DNA of 64,000 nt from AR12 sp036265915. Lineage in GTDB: Bacteria; Methylomirabilota; Methylomirabilia; Rokubacteriales; CSP1-6. This document shows, one piece after another, positions 8,884 to 19,439 of the stretch. Made by a program: the position numbers and the translations under genes. Under the pieces are notes generated by a model. That model was given only the letters and a program-made list of their open reading frames with translations. It ran no database searches and was not told the DNA's origin. Each line of letters starts with the position of its first letter. Position 1 is the stretch's first letter. Location: positions 1-64,000 of the forward strand of contig DATAOC010000114.1 of NCBI GenBank assembly GCA_036265915.1. The letters are read 5' to 3'.

Positions 8884-9810
8884 ATGGCCGACTTCAAGAT
8901 CTGGATGAACGGTCGACTGGTCCCCGGCGACCAGGCCGTCCTGCCCGTGAACAGCGCCGCCGTCTTCTACGCCACCAACGTGTTCGAGGGGTTGCGCGCC
9001 TACTGGAACGCCGACGACGGCGAGCTCTACGGCTTTCGGCTCTCGGAGCACTTCGCGCGGCTGCGGGAGTCGATGAAGATGATGCGCTTCACGGTGCCCT
9101 ACAGCGACGTCGACCTCTACGAGGCCGTGCGCGAGGTGCTCAAGGGCAACGAGGTCCGCGAGGACGTCCACATGCACCTCGTGGCCTACGTGCTGGGCAC
9201 CGGCCTGGACGCCACCACGCCGACCGGCCTCTACATCAATCCGCGGCGTCGCCCGCGCGCGCCGGAAGGTGGTCTGCGAGCCTGCGTGTCGTCGTGGACG
9301 CGTACCTCCGACAACGCCATCCCGATCCGGCTGAAGTCGGGGTCCAACTACCAGAACGGCCGCCTGGCCACGCTGCAGGCGAAGGCCGACGGCTACGACG
9401 CGCCCATACTCCTGAATCGCGGCGGCACCGTGGCCGAGGGTACCGGCGCCACGTTCTTCATGGTCCGCCGCGGGACGCTGCTGACGCCGCCGCTGACGGC
9501 GGACATTCTCGAGTCGATCACGCGGACCACCCTGGTGCAGGACGTCATCCCGGACATCGGTCTCGAGGTGGTGGAGCGCGACATCGCCCGCACGGAGCTG
9601 TACGTGGCCGACGAGGCGTTCTTCTGCGGCAGCGGCTACGAGATCACGCCGATCACGTCGATCGACAAGTTCCCGCTCGGCAACGGCGAGGTGGGCCCGA
9701 TCACGCGGCGCCTGTCGAAGGCGTATCTCGACCTCGTCCGCGGCGTCGACAAGCGGCACTCCGAGTGGCGGACGCCGGTCTACAAGCCGATGGGGGCCGC
9801 CGTCCGCTAG
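8884..9810 (+). CDS. ilvE: Branched-chain-type aminotransferase (class IV PLP)
   Basis: 308 residues of the fold-type IV PLP aminotransferase family. Typical blocks are AAVFYATNVFEGLRAYW, FRLSEHFARLRES, the Schiff-base lysine in RLKSGSNYQNG, LLNRGGTVAEGTGATFF and the late DEAFFCGSGYEITPI. It should transfer amino groups between glutamate and branched-chain keto acids with PLP as cofactor, in the cytoplasm. A D-amino-acid or 4-amino-4-deoxychorismate activity cannot be excluded from sequence alone. ATG 8884 has GAGGAG upstream, and a TAGAAT box at 8836-8841 overlaps the previous stop and could be a -10 element. Its stop interlocks with that of convergent hpnR by CTAG. No other ilv gene of branched-chain synthesis is nearby. 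Confidence 0.87.
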   Translation: MADFKIWMNGRLVPGDQAVLPVNSAAVFYATNVFEGLRAYWNADDGELYGFRLSEHFARLRESMKMMRFTVPYSDVDLYEAVREVLKGNEVREDVHMHLVAYVLGTGLDATTPTGLYINPRRRPRAPEGGLRACVSSWTRTSDNAIPIRLKSGSNYQNGRLATLQAKADGYDAPILLNRGGTVAEGTGATFFMVRRGTLLTPPLTADILESITRTTLVQDVIPDIGLEVVERDIARTELYVADEAFFCGSGYEITPITSIDKFPLGNGEVGPITRRLSKAYLDLVRGVDKRHSEWRTPVYKPMGAAVR

Positions 9811-11300
9811 GGCGATCCCGCGCGAGCGGGGGCGGGCGCGGGCGCGTGGATGAACAGATCCCGCGCCCGCGGGCGCGCGATCGGGGGCGCCGGCGGCCGC
9901 ATGGCGTAGGTCACCGGGCGCTGGTGATCGGCCAGCTGCCGCCCGGTGTTGTATACCTGGCTGAACTTCCACAGCATCCGGAGGAAGTTCGTCTGTCCTC
10001 GCAGGGCCAGCCCGAGCGCGATCGACGCCGTGTCGCGCAGCGCCGCGACGCCGAGATGCTTGCGGTTGAGCACGGCCTGCGTCTTGACCAGCTCCTCGTA
10101 GAACCGTGCGAGCGGCAGCCGGGTGGGCAGCACCGCGTGCTGGACGTCGAACAGCCGGTAGTCGAGCGTGGTGAGCCGACGCGACTCCGTGTGCCAGATC
10201 TCCGTGCCGGGGTACGGCGTGGCCACTGTCAGGTGCACGATCTCGGGCACGGTCAGCGCCCACTCGCGGACGATGGCGAAGCGCCGCTCGTCCCAGTCGG
10301 GGTCGGCGATGATGTTGACGGCGACGGTGAAGCCGAGCTCGCGCGCCACCTCGAGCGCCTTGAAGTTGTCTCCCGGCGTCACACGCTTGCGATGCAATCG
10401 CAGGGCCTCCTCGTCGAGCGCCTCCACGCCGAGGAACATGTAGAGCAGGCCCAGGCGTCGCCAGTATGCGAAGACCTCGCGGTTGCGCAGCAGGACGTCG
10501 CAGCGCGTCTCGAGGTAGTACTGCTTGCGCACGCCGCGGCGCTCCAGCGCCTGGCCGATGGCGAAGCCGTGCTCCGGATGGATGAAGGCGACGTCGTCGA
10601 CGAGGAACACGTTCGGCTCCGCGATGGACGCGATATCGTCGGCGGCGGCCTCGGCCGACACCTTCCGATACGAGCGGCCGTAGAACGTCCACGCGCTGCA
10701 GAAGGAGCAGTCCCACGGGCAGCCTCGCGTCAGCTCCGCCGAGGCGCAGGGATCGAGCACGCCGATGAAATACTTCCGGCGACGCCGCGCCAGGTCGCGC
10801 GCCGGCGGGAAGCGATCGAGATCGTCGAGCATCGTCGGCGCCGGGCCGGCGCCGTCGCGGGTCACGATGCCGGGTAGCGTGGCCAGGCGGGCATCGCCGA
10901 TCGCCTCCAGCAGCCGCGGTGCGATGAGCTCGCCTTCGCCGCGGACCATGCAGTCGATGGCGCCGTCGGCGTGCTCCAGCACCTCCTCGGCCACGAAGGA
11001 GCCGCTGTGGCCGCCGGCAAACACGAACGTCCCCGGCCGCCGCCTCTTCGTCAGCCGGGCGAGATCCACGACTTCCGGGATGTTCGCGAGGTAGTTCAGC
11101 GAGAAGCCCACCGCCTGCGGCGCAAAGTCGTCCAGCTCGCGCACGAAGTCGGTGTGGCGGAAGATCTGCAGATCCAGGAGACGGACGTCATGGCCGGCGG
11201 CGCGGACGGCGGTGGCGACGCGCTCGAGTCCGATCGGCTCGAGGCGCAGGAAGATCTCGGAATACATCAACGGGCTCGGGTGAACGAGGAGGACTCGCAT
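9807..11300 (-). CDS. hpnR: Hopanoid C-3 methylase, B12-binding radical SAM
   Basis: 497 residues. The N-terminal cobalamin-binding domain is followed by a radical-SAM core with CxxxCxxC (Cys194, Cys198, Cys201 in GCPWDCSFC). The opening MRVLLVHPSPLMYSEIFLRL, SLNYLANIPEVVDLA, RRRRKYFIGVLDPCAS and TPYPGTEIWHTESRR match my recollection of the HpnR family closely. HpnR methylates the A-ring C-3 of bacteriohopanepolyols, giving 3-methylhopanoids. No other hopanoid genes are in the window. The start has no Shine-Dalgarno; TAGAAT (11307-11312) lies six bases upstream and includes the stop of the upstream fructokinase gene, suggesting a leaderless message. The C-terminal Pro/Ala/Arg tail is unstructured. 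Confidence 0.82.
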   Translation of the reverse strand: MRVLLVHPSPLMYSEIFLRLEPIGLERVATAVRAAGHDVRLLDLQIFRHTDFVRELDDFAPQAVGFSLNYLANIPEVVDLARLTKRRRPGTFVFAGGHSGSFVAEEVLEHADGAIDCMVRGEGELIAPRLLEAIGDARLATLPGIVTRDGAGPAPTMLDDLDRFPPARDLARRRRKYFIGVLDPCASAELTRGCPWDCSFCSAWTFYGRSYRKVSAEAAADDIASIAEPNVFLVDDVAFIHPEHGFAIGQALERRGVRKQYYLETRCDVLLRNREVFAYWRRLGLLYMFLGVEALDEEALRLHRKRVTPGDNFKALEVARELGFTVAVNIIADPDWDERRFAIVREWALTVPEIVHLTVATPYPGTEIWHTESRRLTTLDYRLFDVQHAVLPTRLPLARFYEELVKTQAVLNRKHLGVAALRDTASIALGLALRGQTNFLRMLWKFSQVYNTGRQLADHQRPVTYAMRPPAPPIARPRARDLFIHAPAPAPARAGSP

Positions 11301-11309
11301 GCGGCAATT

Positions 11310-12209
11310 CTACTCCGCGCGCGCGAGCGTGGCCTGCGCGAGTGCCAGCGCACCGAGCACGCCCGCGCGGTCGCCGAGCGCAGGCGCCACGATGTAGCGG
11401 TCGAGCGCGCCGTCGAGCGGAGGCACGTAGCCGTTGAGCAGCGCGCGCACCCGGTGCCGCACGGCCTCGAGCAGCCCCGGCTGCCGCATCACGCCGCCGC
11501 CGAGCACGATCCGCTGCGGCGACAGCACACCGATGATGGCGGTCAATCCGAGCGCCAGGTACTCCGCCTCGAGCACCCATCCCGCGTGGCCGGGTGGCAG
11601 CACGTCGGCGGACATCCCCCAGCGCTCGCCGAGCGCGCGCCCCGACGCGAGGCCGTCCAGACAGTCGCCATGATACGGACAGGAGCCGGTGAACGCATCC
11701 GTGCTGCGGTCGTGCGGCAGCCGCATGTGGCCCATCTCCGGATGCATCAGGCCGTGGAGCAGTCGCCCGTTCACGACGGCACCGCCGCCGATGCCGGTTC
11801 CGACCGTCACGTACACGAGCGGATCCGCCGCGCGGCCGGCACCCCAGTGGTGCTCGGCCAGGGCAGCGCCGTTGACGTCGGTGTCGAAGGCGACCGGCAC
11901 TCCCAGGCCGGCGCGGAACGGTCGGGCGACGTCCGTGTGGGCCCAGCCGGGCTTCGGCGTCGTGGTGATGTACCCGAAGGTCGGCGAGTCGCGCCGCAGA
12001 TCGACTGGACCGAACGACGCGATGCCGACCGCCGCCACGCGTGCCGGCTGCTCCCGGAAGAACGCGACGGCACGGGCCAGCGTCTCCGGGGGCGCGGCCG
12101 TCGGAACGAGCATCTCGGCGCGGATGTCATCGGGGCCGGTGCCGACGCAGCAGACCACCTTGCTGCCGCCGGTCTCGACGCCGCCGACGAGCGGGGGACC
12201 GCCGCTCAG
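11310..12209 (-). CDS. ROK-family fructokinase
   Basis: About 299 residues closely resembling zinc-dependent ROK fructokinases (Bacillus YdhR type). It opens with GGVETGGSKVVCCVG (phosphate-binding), then IASFGPVDLRRDSPTFGYI, PKPGWAHTDV, the catalytic FDTDVNGAALAEHHWG, VTVGTGIGGGAVV and the zinc motif with GSCPYHGDCLDG. It phosphorylates fructose or a related sugar with ATP. No ATG or GTG lies near the start of homology. The best candidate is CTG at 12207-12209, overlapping the upstream stop as CTGA, implying re-initiation after the molybdopterin oxidoreductase; the exact start is uncertain. The stop TAG forms part of the putative hpnR -10 box. Confidence 0.87.
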   Translation of the reverse strand: MSGGPPLVGGVETGGSKVVCCVGTGPDDIRAEMLVPTAAPPETLARAVAFFREQPARVAAVGIASFGPVDLRRDSPTFGYITTTPKPGWAHTDVARPFRAGLGVPVAFDTDVNGAALAEHHWGAGRAADPLVYVTVGTGIGGGAVVNGRLLHGLMHPEMGHMRLPHDRSTDAFTGSCPYHGDCLDGLASGRALGERWGMSADVLPPGHAGWVLEAEYLALGLTAIIGVLSPQRIVLGGGVMRQPGLLEAVRHRVRALLNGYVPPLDGALDRYIVAPALGDRAGVLGALALAQATLARAE

Positions 12210-14245
12210 GCGGGCTGAACCTCGACGCGCGTGTCGTTGTAGCAGGCGCCGCCCGCGATGTCGGCGTGGTGCGTCGGCGCCAGCGCGGACACCGTCTGCC
12301 CGTTGTCGCTGGTGCGCATCCACGCGCCCTTGAGCGAGCACACGACGCCGGGCGGCACCGCGTCGCTCACGCGCAGCGGCAGGTGCACCTCGCCGAGATC
12401 GTTGAACACGCGCACGCGCATGCCGTCGCGCAGGCCGCGCGCCCGCGCATCGTCGGGGTGAATCTCGAGCGGCGGCGTCTCCTCGTTGCCGCGCACGCCG
12501 CCGAACGTCGACGTCGTCCGCTTGTCCGAGGCCGGCGTGATCAGGATCAGCGGATACGACGAGCGGTACGGCCGATAGCTTGGCAGCCGCGCCCCGAAAC
12601 GCTCTTCGAGGTAGCTGGAGGCCAGCTCCACCTTGCCGGAGGCCGTCCGCGGGAAGACGTTGAGGAACAGGTTCGCCTCGGCGCCGTCGAATCGCATCGG
12701 GAGCGCGGAATCGATCGGCAGCGCGCTCGGTCGCACGCCCCCGAGGCGCGGATCGGCGGGGTCGAGCGCGTCGTCCATGAGCTCGGCGTCGGAGGCGGTG
12801 AACGCGGGCTCCGCGAAGCCGAAGCGCGCGGCCAGCCGCCGGAAGATCTCCGTGTTCGGCAGCGCTTCACCTTGCGGCGGGATCACCGGCTCCGCGCGCT
12901 GCAGCCAGTGCTGCCCGTACGCCGCGAAGATATCGGCGTGCTCGAAGTGGCTGCAGGCCGGCAGCACCACGTCGGCGTAGGCCAGGCTGTCCGTCATGAC
13001 GATGTCGCAGCCGACGACGAAGAGATCCTCGCGGCCGAGACCGCGCCGCATCCGGTTCTGGTCGGGATGGACCACGAGCGGATTGTGGTTGTAGACGAAC
13101 AGCGCCTTCAGCGGCGGGCTCAGCGAAGGGTCGGTGAGGTGCCGGCCGACGTCGACGATGTTGAGCAGCCGCGTTCCCTTCGGCACGAGGTCCGGCCGCG
13201 CGAGCCGCGCCGGCGTCTTCGGGAAGGCGCCGCGCGCGCCGTTGACGAGCCCGCCGCCGCGCACGCCGAACTTGCCCGCCAGCGCCGGCAGGGCGAAGAT
13301 CGCGCGGATACCACTGCCGCCGTTCTGATTGCGCTCGAGCCCGTTGCCCACGCTGATGGCCGCTGGCGAGATGGTGCCGAACCACTCCGCGAAGCGCCGA
13401 ACGTCGGCCTCGGCCAGCCCGCACTCCCGCGCCGCGGCCGCCGGCGTCCACTGACGCGCCAGCCGCATGTACTCGTCGAAGCCGGCCACGTGTCGCGCGA
13501 TGAACGCGTGATCGAGCCGGCCGCTGCGCTCGAGCTCGGCGGCGATGGCCCACGCCAGCACGACGTCGGTGCCCGGCCGCACCGGCAGGTGCAGGTCGGC
13601 GCGCTCGGCGATCTTCGTGCGCTTCGGGTCGACGACCACCAGCTTGGCGCCGCTGCGTCGGGCGCGATCGATGAGCGGCGTGAGGTGCAGATTGGACCAC
13701 GTGACGTTGTTGCCCCAGGCGACGATCAGTCGCGCGTGCTCGATCTGCTCGGGCGGGAGGCCGGCGGCGGCGGCGCCGAAGGTCGCGTTCCACGCCTCGG
13801 TCCGGATGCCGCCGCAGAGCGGGCCGCGATCGAGCAGCGTGGCGCCGAGGCGGTGAAAGAACCGCAGGTCCATCGAGCCGCCGGCGAGCATGCCGTGCGG
13901 TCCGCCGTAATTGAGCGGCATGATGGCCTGTGGCCCGTGCTCCGCGATGATCGCCGTGAAGCGGTCGTGGATGATGTCGAGCGCGGTAGCCCACGAGATG
14001 CGCTCGAAGCGTCCCTCACCCTTGGCGCCGACCCGGCGCAGGGGCGTCGTCAGCCGGCCGGGACCGTGCACGAACTCCGGGTACATCGCGGGGACTTTCG
14101 CGCACAGCACGCCGGCGGTGTACGGATTCGCGTGCGAGCCGCGAATCTTCACGATGCGATCGGCCTCGACGGTGACCGTGAGGCTGCAGGTGTCGGGACA
14201 ATCCAGCGGGCAGACGCTCGGGCGGTCGACCGTGGTCGGTGTCAT
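12206..14245 (-). CDS. Molybdopterin oxidoreductase, [4Fe-4S]-containing
   Basis: 679 residues of the DMSO-reductase/formate dehydrogenase family. The N-terminus has the cluster motif CPLDCPDTCSL with a fourth Cys in VLCAKVP, then the bis-MGD-binding domains (IVAWGNNVTWSNLH, LVVVDPKRTKIAERADLHL, PVRPGTD) and a C-terminal dinucleotide-binding domain with TPASDKRTTSTFGG. There is no twin-arginine signal, so it is cytoplasmic. Relatives include acetylene hydratase-like and assimilatory oxidoreductases, so the substrate is open. Its start shares an overlapping divergent promoter with the beta-oxidation gene: TATACT (14254-14259) is eight bases upstream and no Shine-Dalgarno is seen. The stop overlaps the fructokinase start. 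Confidence 0.87.
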   Translation of the reverse strand: MTPTTVDRPSVCPLDCPDTCSLTVTVEADRIVKIRGSHANPYTAGVLCAKVPAMYPEFVHGPGRLTTPLRRVGAKGEGRFERISWATALDIIHDRFTAIIAEHGPQAIMPLNYGGPHGMLAGGSMDLRFFHRLGATLLDRGPLCGGIRTEAWNATFGAAAAGLPPEQIEHARLIVAWGNNVTWSNLHLTPLIDRARRSGAKLVVVDPKRTKIAERADLHLPVRPGTDVVLAWAIAAELERSGRLDHAFIARHVAGFDEYMRLARQWTPAAAARECGLAEADVRRFAEWFGTISPAAISVGNGLERNQNGGSGIRAIFALPALAGKFGVRGGGLVNGARGAFPKTPARLARPDLVPKGTRLLNIVDVGRHLTDPSLSPPLKALFVYNHNPLVVHPDQNRMRRGLGREDLFVVGCDIVMTDSLAYADVVLPACSHFEHADIFAAYGQHWLQRAEPVIPPQGEALPNTEIFRRLAARFGFAEPAFTASDAELMDDALDPADPRLGGVRPSALPIDSALPMRFDGAEANLFLNVFPRTASGKVELASSYLEERFGARLPSYRPYRSSYPLILITPASDKRTTSTFGGVRGNEETPPLEIHPDDARARGLRDGMRVRVFNDLGEVHLPLRVSDAVPPGVVCSLKGAWMRTSDNGQTVSALAPTHHADIAGGACYNDTRVEVQPA

Positions 14246-14253
14246 GGTTCAGG

Positions 14254-14261
14254 AGTATAGT
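14254..14261. promoter_or_regulatory. Overlapping divergent -10 boxes
   Basis: The sequence AGTATAGT gives TATACT on the minus strand (14254-14259), eight bases before the molybdopterin oxidoreductase start, and TATAGT on the plus strand (14256-14261), upstream of the beta-oxidation gene's CGGAGG site. No consensus -35 is obvious for either. Two polymerases could not occupy both at once. Confidence 0.4.
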
Positions 14262-14289
14262 CCTTCGCACTCAGTTCCGGAGGGATGCC

Positions 14290-16372
<2,083 letters not shown>

Positions 16373-16374
<2 letters not shown>

Positions 16375-16386
16375 GGGCGCGCCCCT
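16373..16386. terminator. Palindrome between convergent genes
   Basis: AGGGGCGCGCCCCT is a perfect 14-base palindrome that includes the last bases of the fadJ stop and the start of the opposing stop. It could form a short GC hairpin or cruciform at the junction. No T-tract follows on either strand, so the terminator role is a guess. Confidence 0.35.
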
Positions 16387-17132
16387 CAGCGCTCCCCGAG
16401 CAGGCGTGCGAGCGCGCCGCAGCGCGCCACGATGTCGTCGGCGTCGTCCAGGAACCACGCGCGCATCCACTCCGGCCGCTCGTGGAACGCCAGCGGCGTC
16501 TGCCCGACACGCCGGATCGCGCCCCGGCGCACGAGACCGCTGGCGTTGATGAAGCTCACGTCGTCGAGCAGTCGGCCGTGCGCGACGAATCCCGCCGACG
16601 CCGGACACAGCGTCTCCACGCTGGCCAGGCTCTCGGCCACCGCGCGGAGGCAGAAGACGTGCGCGCGCGCCAGCGCGGCGCCCAGCGCCTTCAGCGTGGC
16701 GGTCATGGTCAGGCCCGAGAACACCGTGTCGTCGACGACCGCGATGGAGGCGGCCGCCGTGAAGGGTGCGAGCTGCGCCTCGAGCGGTGGCCGGCCCAGC
16801 GTCGACAGCACGTAGGCGTCGCCGTCCTCCTCGCGCGTGAGCTCCACGCGCTCGATCGCGGGAAACCAGCCGGTCCGTGCGTGAACCTGGCGGGCGACGC
16901 GCTCGCCGGCCCGTCCGATGCCGACGGCCACCGCGAACGGCGCGTGGCGGTGCGCGGCAAGCCCGGCGAGCTGCTCCTCGAGCGTGAGGATGCGGATGCG
17001 GCGTGCGTCGCGCGCGATGCATGCGAGGAGCTCGCGGGCGGCGCGGGCAGCGTCGGACCCGGCGCCGTGGCGCTGGCGGATGTCGTCGGTGAGATCGTCG
17101 TGGACGTACAGGATGCGCGGTGTCGGCGTCAT
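16386..17132 (-). CDS. Phosphoribosyltransferase-like protein linked to egtD
   Basis: 248 residues with a type I PRTase fold signature: the PRPP-binding loop reads SIAVVDDTVFSGLTMTATL (two acidic residues followed by T-x-x-G-x-T/M), preceded by a hydrophobic strand region FAVAVGIGRAGERVARQV. It lacks recognisable base-specificity motifs of known purine or pyrimidine enzymes, so the acceptor is unknown. The start ATG overlaps the egtD stop as ATGA, and egtD overlaps egtB the same way, so all three are one translation unit. That coupling suggests a role alongside ergothioneine synthesis or histidine salvage, but this is inference. No membrane or secretion signal is present. Confidence 0.75.
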   Translation of the reverse strand: MTPTPRILYVHDDLTDDIRQRHGAGSDAARAARELLACIARDARRIRILTLEEQLAGLAAHRHAPFAVAVGIGRAGERVARQVHARTGWFPAIERVELTREEDGDAYVLSTLGRPPLEAQLAPFTAAASIAVVDDTVFSGLTMTATLKALGAALARAHVFCLRAVAESLASVETLCPASAGFVAHGRLLDDVSFINASGLVRRGAIRRVGQTPLAFHERPEWMRAWFLDDADDIVARCGALARLLGER

Positions 17133-18091
17133 CGTCCGGCGCCGACGGCGAGCGCGTAGGCACCGTCGGTGTGCCACGAGACGAGCTCGAGGCCGGACTC
17201 GGCCAGCAGCGCCGTCGCGGAGGCTCGCGTGAACTTGTGGCAGCTCTCCGTCCAGATGGTCTCGCCGGGCTCGACGGCGACCGTCATGGCGAGGTCGTCG
17301 ACCGACGCGGTCTGGCGCTCGTCGGCGGTGAGGTGCATCTCGATGCGCGAGGCGTCGTCGTTCCAGCGCGCCTCGTGGCGGAAGGCCTCGGCGTTGAAGT
17401 TCGCGCGCAGCTCGCGGTTCACGACGCGGAGGATGTTGCGATTGAACTCGGCGGTGACTCCCTCGGCGTCGTCATAGGCGGCGTGCAAGGCCGCCGTGTC
17501 CTTGACGAGGTCCATGCCGAGCAGCAGCCGGTCCCCGTCGCCGAGCAGCCGGCGCACCTCGCTCAGAAGCCGCCGGCGCGCCTCCGGATCCAGGTTGCCA
17601 ATCGTGCTGCCGAGGAACGCGATCAGGCGGCGGCCGACGGCCGGCGGCACCCGGGCGAGGTGCCGCTCGAAATCGCCGACGACGGCGTGGATGTCGAGAT
17701 CGGGATGGTCGTGCAGCAGCGCGCGCGCGGAGGCGGCGAGAAGCTGACCGTCCACGTCGATGGGCACGTAGCGACGCGCGCGTGCGCCGTTCATGGCCGC
17801 CAGCAGGCGGCGGAACTTCGCGGGCGAGCCGGCACCGAGCTCGACGATCTCGTCCGGGCGGGCCTCCTTCAGAATTCCGGGAGCGTGCGCGTCGAGCAGT
17901 GCGTGCTCGGCCCGCGTGAGGTAGTACTCCGGCAGCCGGGTGATCCGCTCGAAGAGCGCGGAGCCGACGGAATCATAGAAGTACTTCGGTGGCAGCGACT
18001 TCGGCCGGTCGCCGAGGCCGCGACGGACGTCCTCCGCCAGCGCGTCGTGCCGCGTCGCCCCGTCGACGTGGACGTCGGCGCGGTAGCCCAT
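17129..18091 (-). CDS. egtD: L-histidine N(alpha)-methyltransferase
   Basis: 320 residues, the normal EgtD length. Family landmarks are PKYFYDSVGSALFERIT, the SAM-binding VELGAGSPAKFRRLL, RYVPIDVDGQLL, IAFLGSTIGNL, LLLGMDLVKD, the FNRNILRVVNRELRANF block and the C-terminal ESCHKFT. It converts histidine to hercynine with three SAM in the cytoplasm, the first step of ergothioneine synthesis. The start ATG overlaps the egtB stop as ATGA, and its own stop overlaps the PRTase start. No egtA, egtC or egtE is in the window, which fits the shortened EgtB/EgtD pathways that do not use gamma-glutamylcysteine, or an unlinked lyase. Confidence 0.95.
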   Translation of the reverse strand: MGYRADVHVDGATRHDALAEDVRRGLGDRPKSLPPKYFYDSVGSALFERITRLPEYYLTRAEHALLDAHAPGILKEARPDEIVELGAGSPAKFRRLLAAMNGARARRYVPIDVDGQLLAASARALLHDHPDLDIHAVVGDFERHLARVPPAVGRRLIAFLGSTIGNLDPEARRRLLSEVRRLLGDGDRLLLGMDLVKDTAALHAAYDDAEGVTAEFNRNILRVVNRELRANFNAEAFRHEARWNDDASRIEMHLTADERQTASVDDLAMTVAVEPGETIWTESCHKFTRASATALLAESGLELVSWHTDGAYALAVGAGR

Positions 18092-19335
18092 CACGCCGGC
18101 TCGTAGGCGAGGCGGATGCCCGAGAACTGCCAGCGCGCGTCGGGCGGAAAGAAATTCCGGTACGTGCGCCGGATGTGCGCGTGCGGCGTCGCGCACGAGC
18201 CGCCGCGGAGCACCATCTGGCTCACCATGAACTTGCCGTTGTACTCGCCGAGCGCGCCGTCCAGCGTGCGGAAGCCGGGGTACGGCAGATACGCGCTGGC
18301 CGTCCACTCCCACACGTCGCCGGTCATCTGCACGAGTCCGCGTGTCGCGGGCGCCGGCGCCGGCTCGGCGGGGGCGTCGTCGAGCAGCGAGCCGGTCGCG
18401 GTCTGGCTCGCTGCCGCGTGCTCCCACTCGAACTCGGTGGGAAGCCGCGCGCCGCGCCAGCGCGCATAGGCGTCGGCCTCGTAGTAGCTCACGTGCGCGA
18501 CCGGCGCGTCCCCGGCCAGCGGAAGGAATCCGGCCAGCGTGTACGCGTGCCAGGCGCCGTCGACGCGTTCCCAGTAGAGCGGCGCCCGCCAGCCGCGCTC
18601 CTGTACCGTGCGCCAGCCCTCCGACAGCCAGAGCTCGTGGCGCGCGTATCCGCGGTCCTCCACGAACTCCCGGTACTCGGCGTTCGTGACGGCGCGGGAG
18701 CCGAGCGCGAACGGCGCCAGGAGCACGCGATGCCGCGGGCGCTCGTTGTCGAACGCGAAGCCGCCGCCGGCGTCACCGATCTCGACGACACCGCCGTCGA
18801 ACGTCAGCCGGGCGGCGGCGGGCGCGGTGGCCGTCTCGCGCGCGGCAGTCGCGCCGTACGGCGGTCTCAGCGGGTTCACCGCGAGGTTGTACTTGAGATC
18901 GGTGACCAGCAGCTCCTGGTGCTGCTGCTCGTGGTGCAGACCGAGCTCGAGGACCGAGGCGACCGCGTCCGGACGGCGGGTCTGCTCGAGCAGCGCGACC
19001 ACCGCCTTGTCGACGTGCGCGCGATAGGCGTAGACCTCCTGGACAGTGGGCCGCGATAGGTGACCGCGGGCCGGCCGCGAGAACTGGGGCCCGACGCCGT
19101 TGTAGTAGGAGTTGAAGAGGATTGCATATCGATCGTCGAGGCTGCGGTAGCCCGGCAGGTGCGGGCGCAGCAGGAACGTCTCGAAGAACCACGAGACATG
19201 TGCGAGGTGCCACTTGGTGGGGCTGACGTCGGGCATCGCCTGCACGACGTAATCCTCGACCGCAAGCGGCTCGCACAGGCGCTCCGTGAGGCGGCGGACG
19301 CCCACGTACTGCTCCAGCAGCTGATCGGTGTTCAT
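18091..19335 (-). CDS. egtB: Ergothioneine biosynthesis sulfoxide synthase EgtB
   Basis: 414 residues. The N-terminal DinB-like half supplies the iron ligands: KWHLAHVSWFFETF, and the HX3HXE motif in HHEQQHQE (His135, His139, Glu141). The C-terminal half is a formylglycine-generating-enzyme-type domain (VTNAEYREFVEDRGY, ARLPTEFEWEHAA, GDVWEWTASAY, LRGGSCATP). It oxidatively couples hercynine to a thiol donor (cysteine or gamma-glutamylcysteine) using O2 and non-haem Fe(II). ATG 19335 has AGGA about seven bases upstream; a longer form from 19365 is possible. It leads the egtB-egtD-PRTase operon and is divergent from the YjhG-like gene. Confidence 0.95.
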   Translation of the reverse strand: MNTDQLLEQYVGVRRLTERLCEPLAVEDYVVQAMPDVSPTKWHLAHVSWFFETFLLRPHLPGYRSLDDRYAILFNSYYNGVGPQFSRPARGHLSRPTVQEVYAYRAHVDKAVVALLEQTRRPDAVASVLELGLHHEQQHQELLVTDLKYNLAVNPLRPPYGATAARETATAPAAARLTFDGGVVEIGDAGGGFAFDNERPRHRVLLAPFALGSRAVTNAEYREFVEDRGYARHELWLSEGWRTVQERGWRAPLYWERVDGAWHAYTLAGFLPLAGDAPVAHVSYYEADAYARWRGARLPTEFEWEHAAASQTATGSLLDDAPAEPAPAPATRGLVQMTGDVWEWTASAYLPYPGFRTLDGALGEYNGKFMVSQMVLRGGSCATPHAHIRRTYRNFFPPDARWQFSGIRLAYEPA

Positions 19336-19439
19336 GTGCGGTCCTGGCTGCAAGCCCGGCGCCACCGGCAGAAGGCGGTGACAATGCGCATGCTATCATC
19401 GCGCGCAATCCGCCGCGACCGAACGCCGAGGAGGTTTCA

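Noticed and set aside
19378..19399. GTGACA/TATCAT as a full promoter for the YjhG-type gene
   Set aside because: The spacer would be only ten bases, so at most the -10-like box is kept as a candidate.
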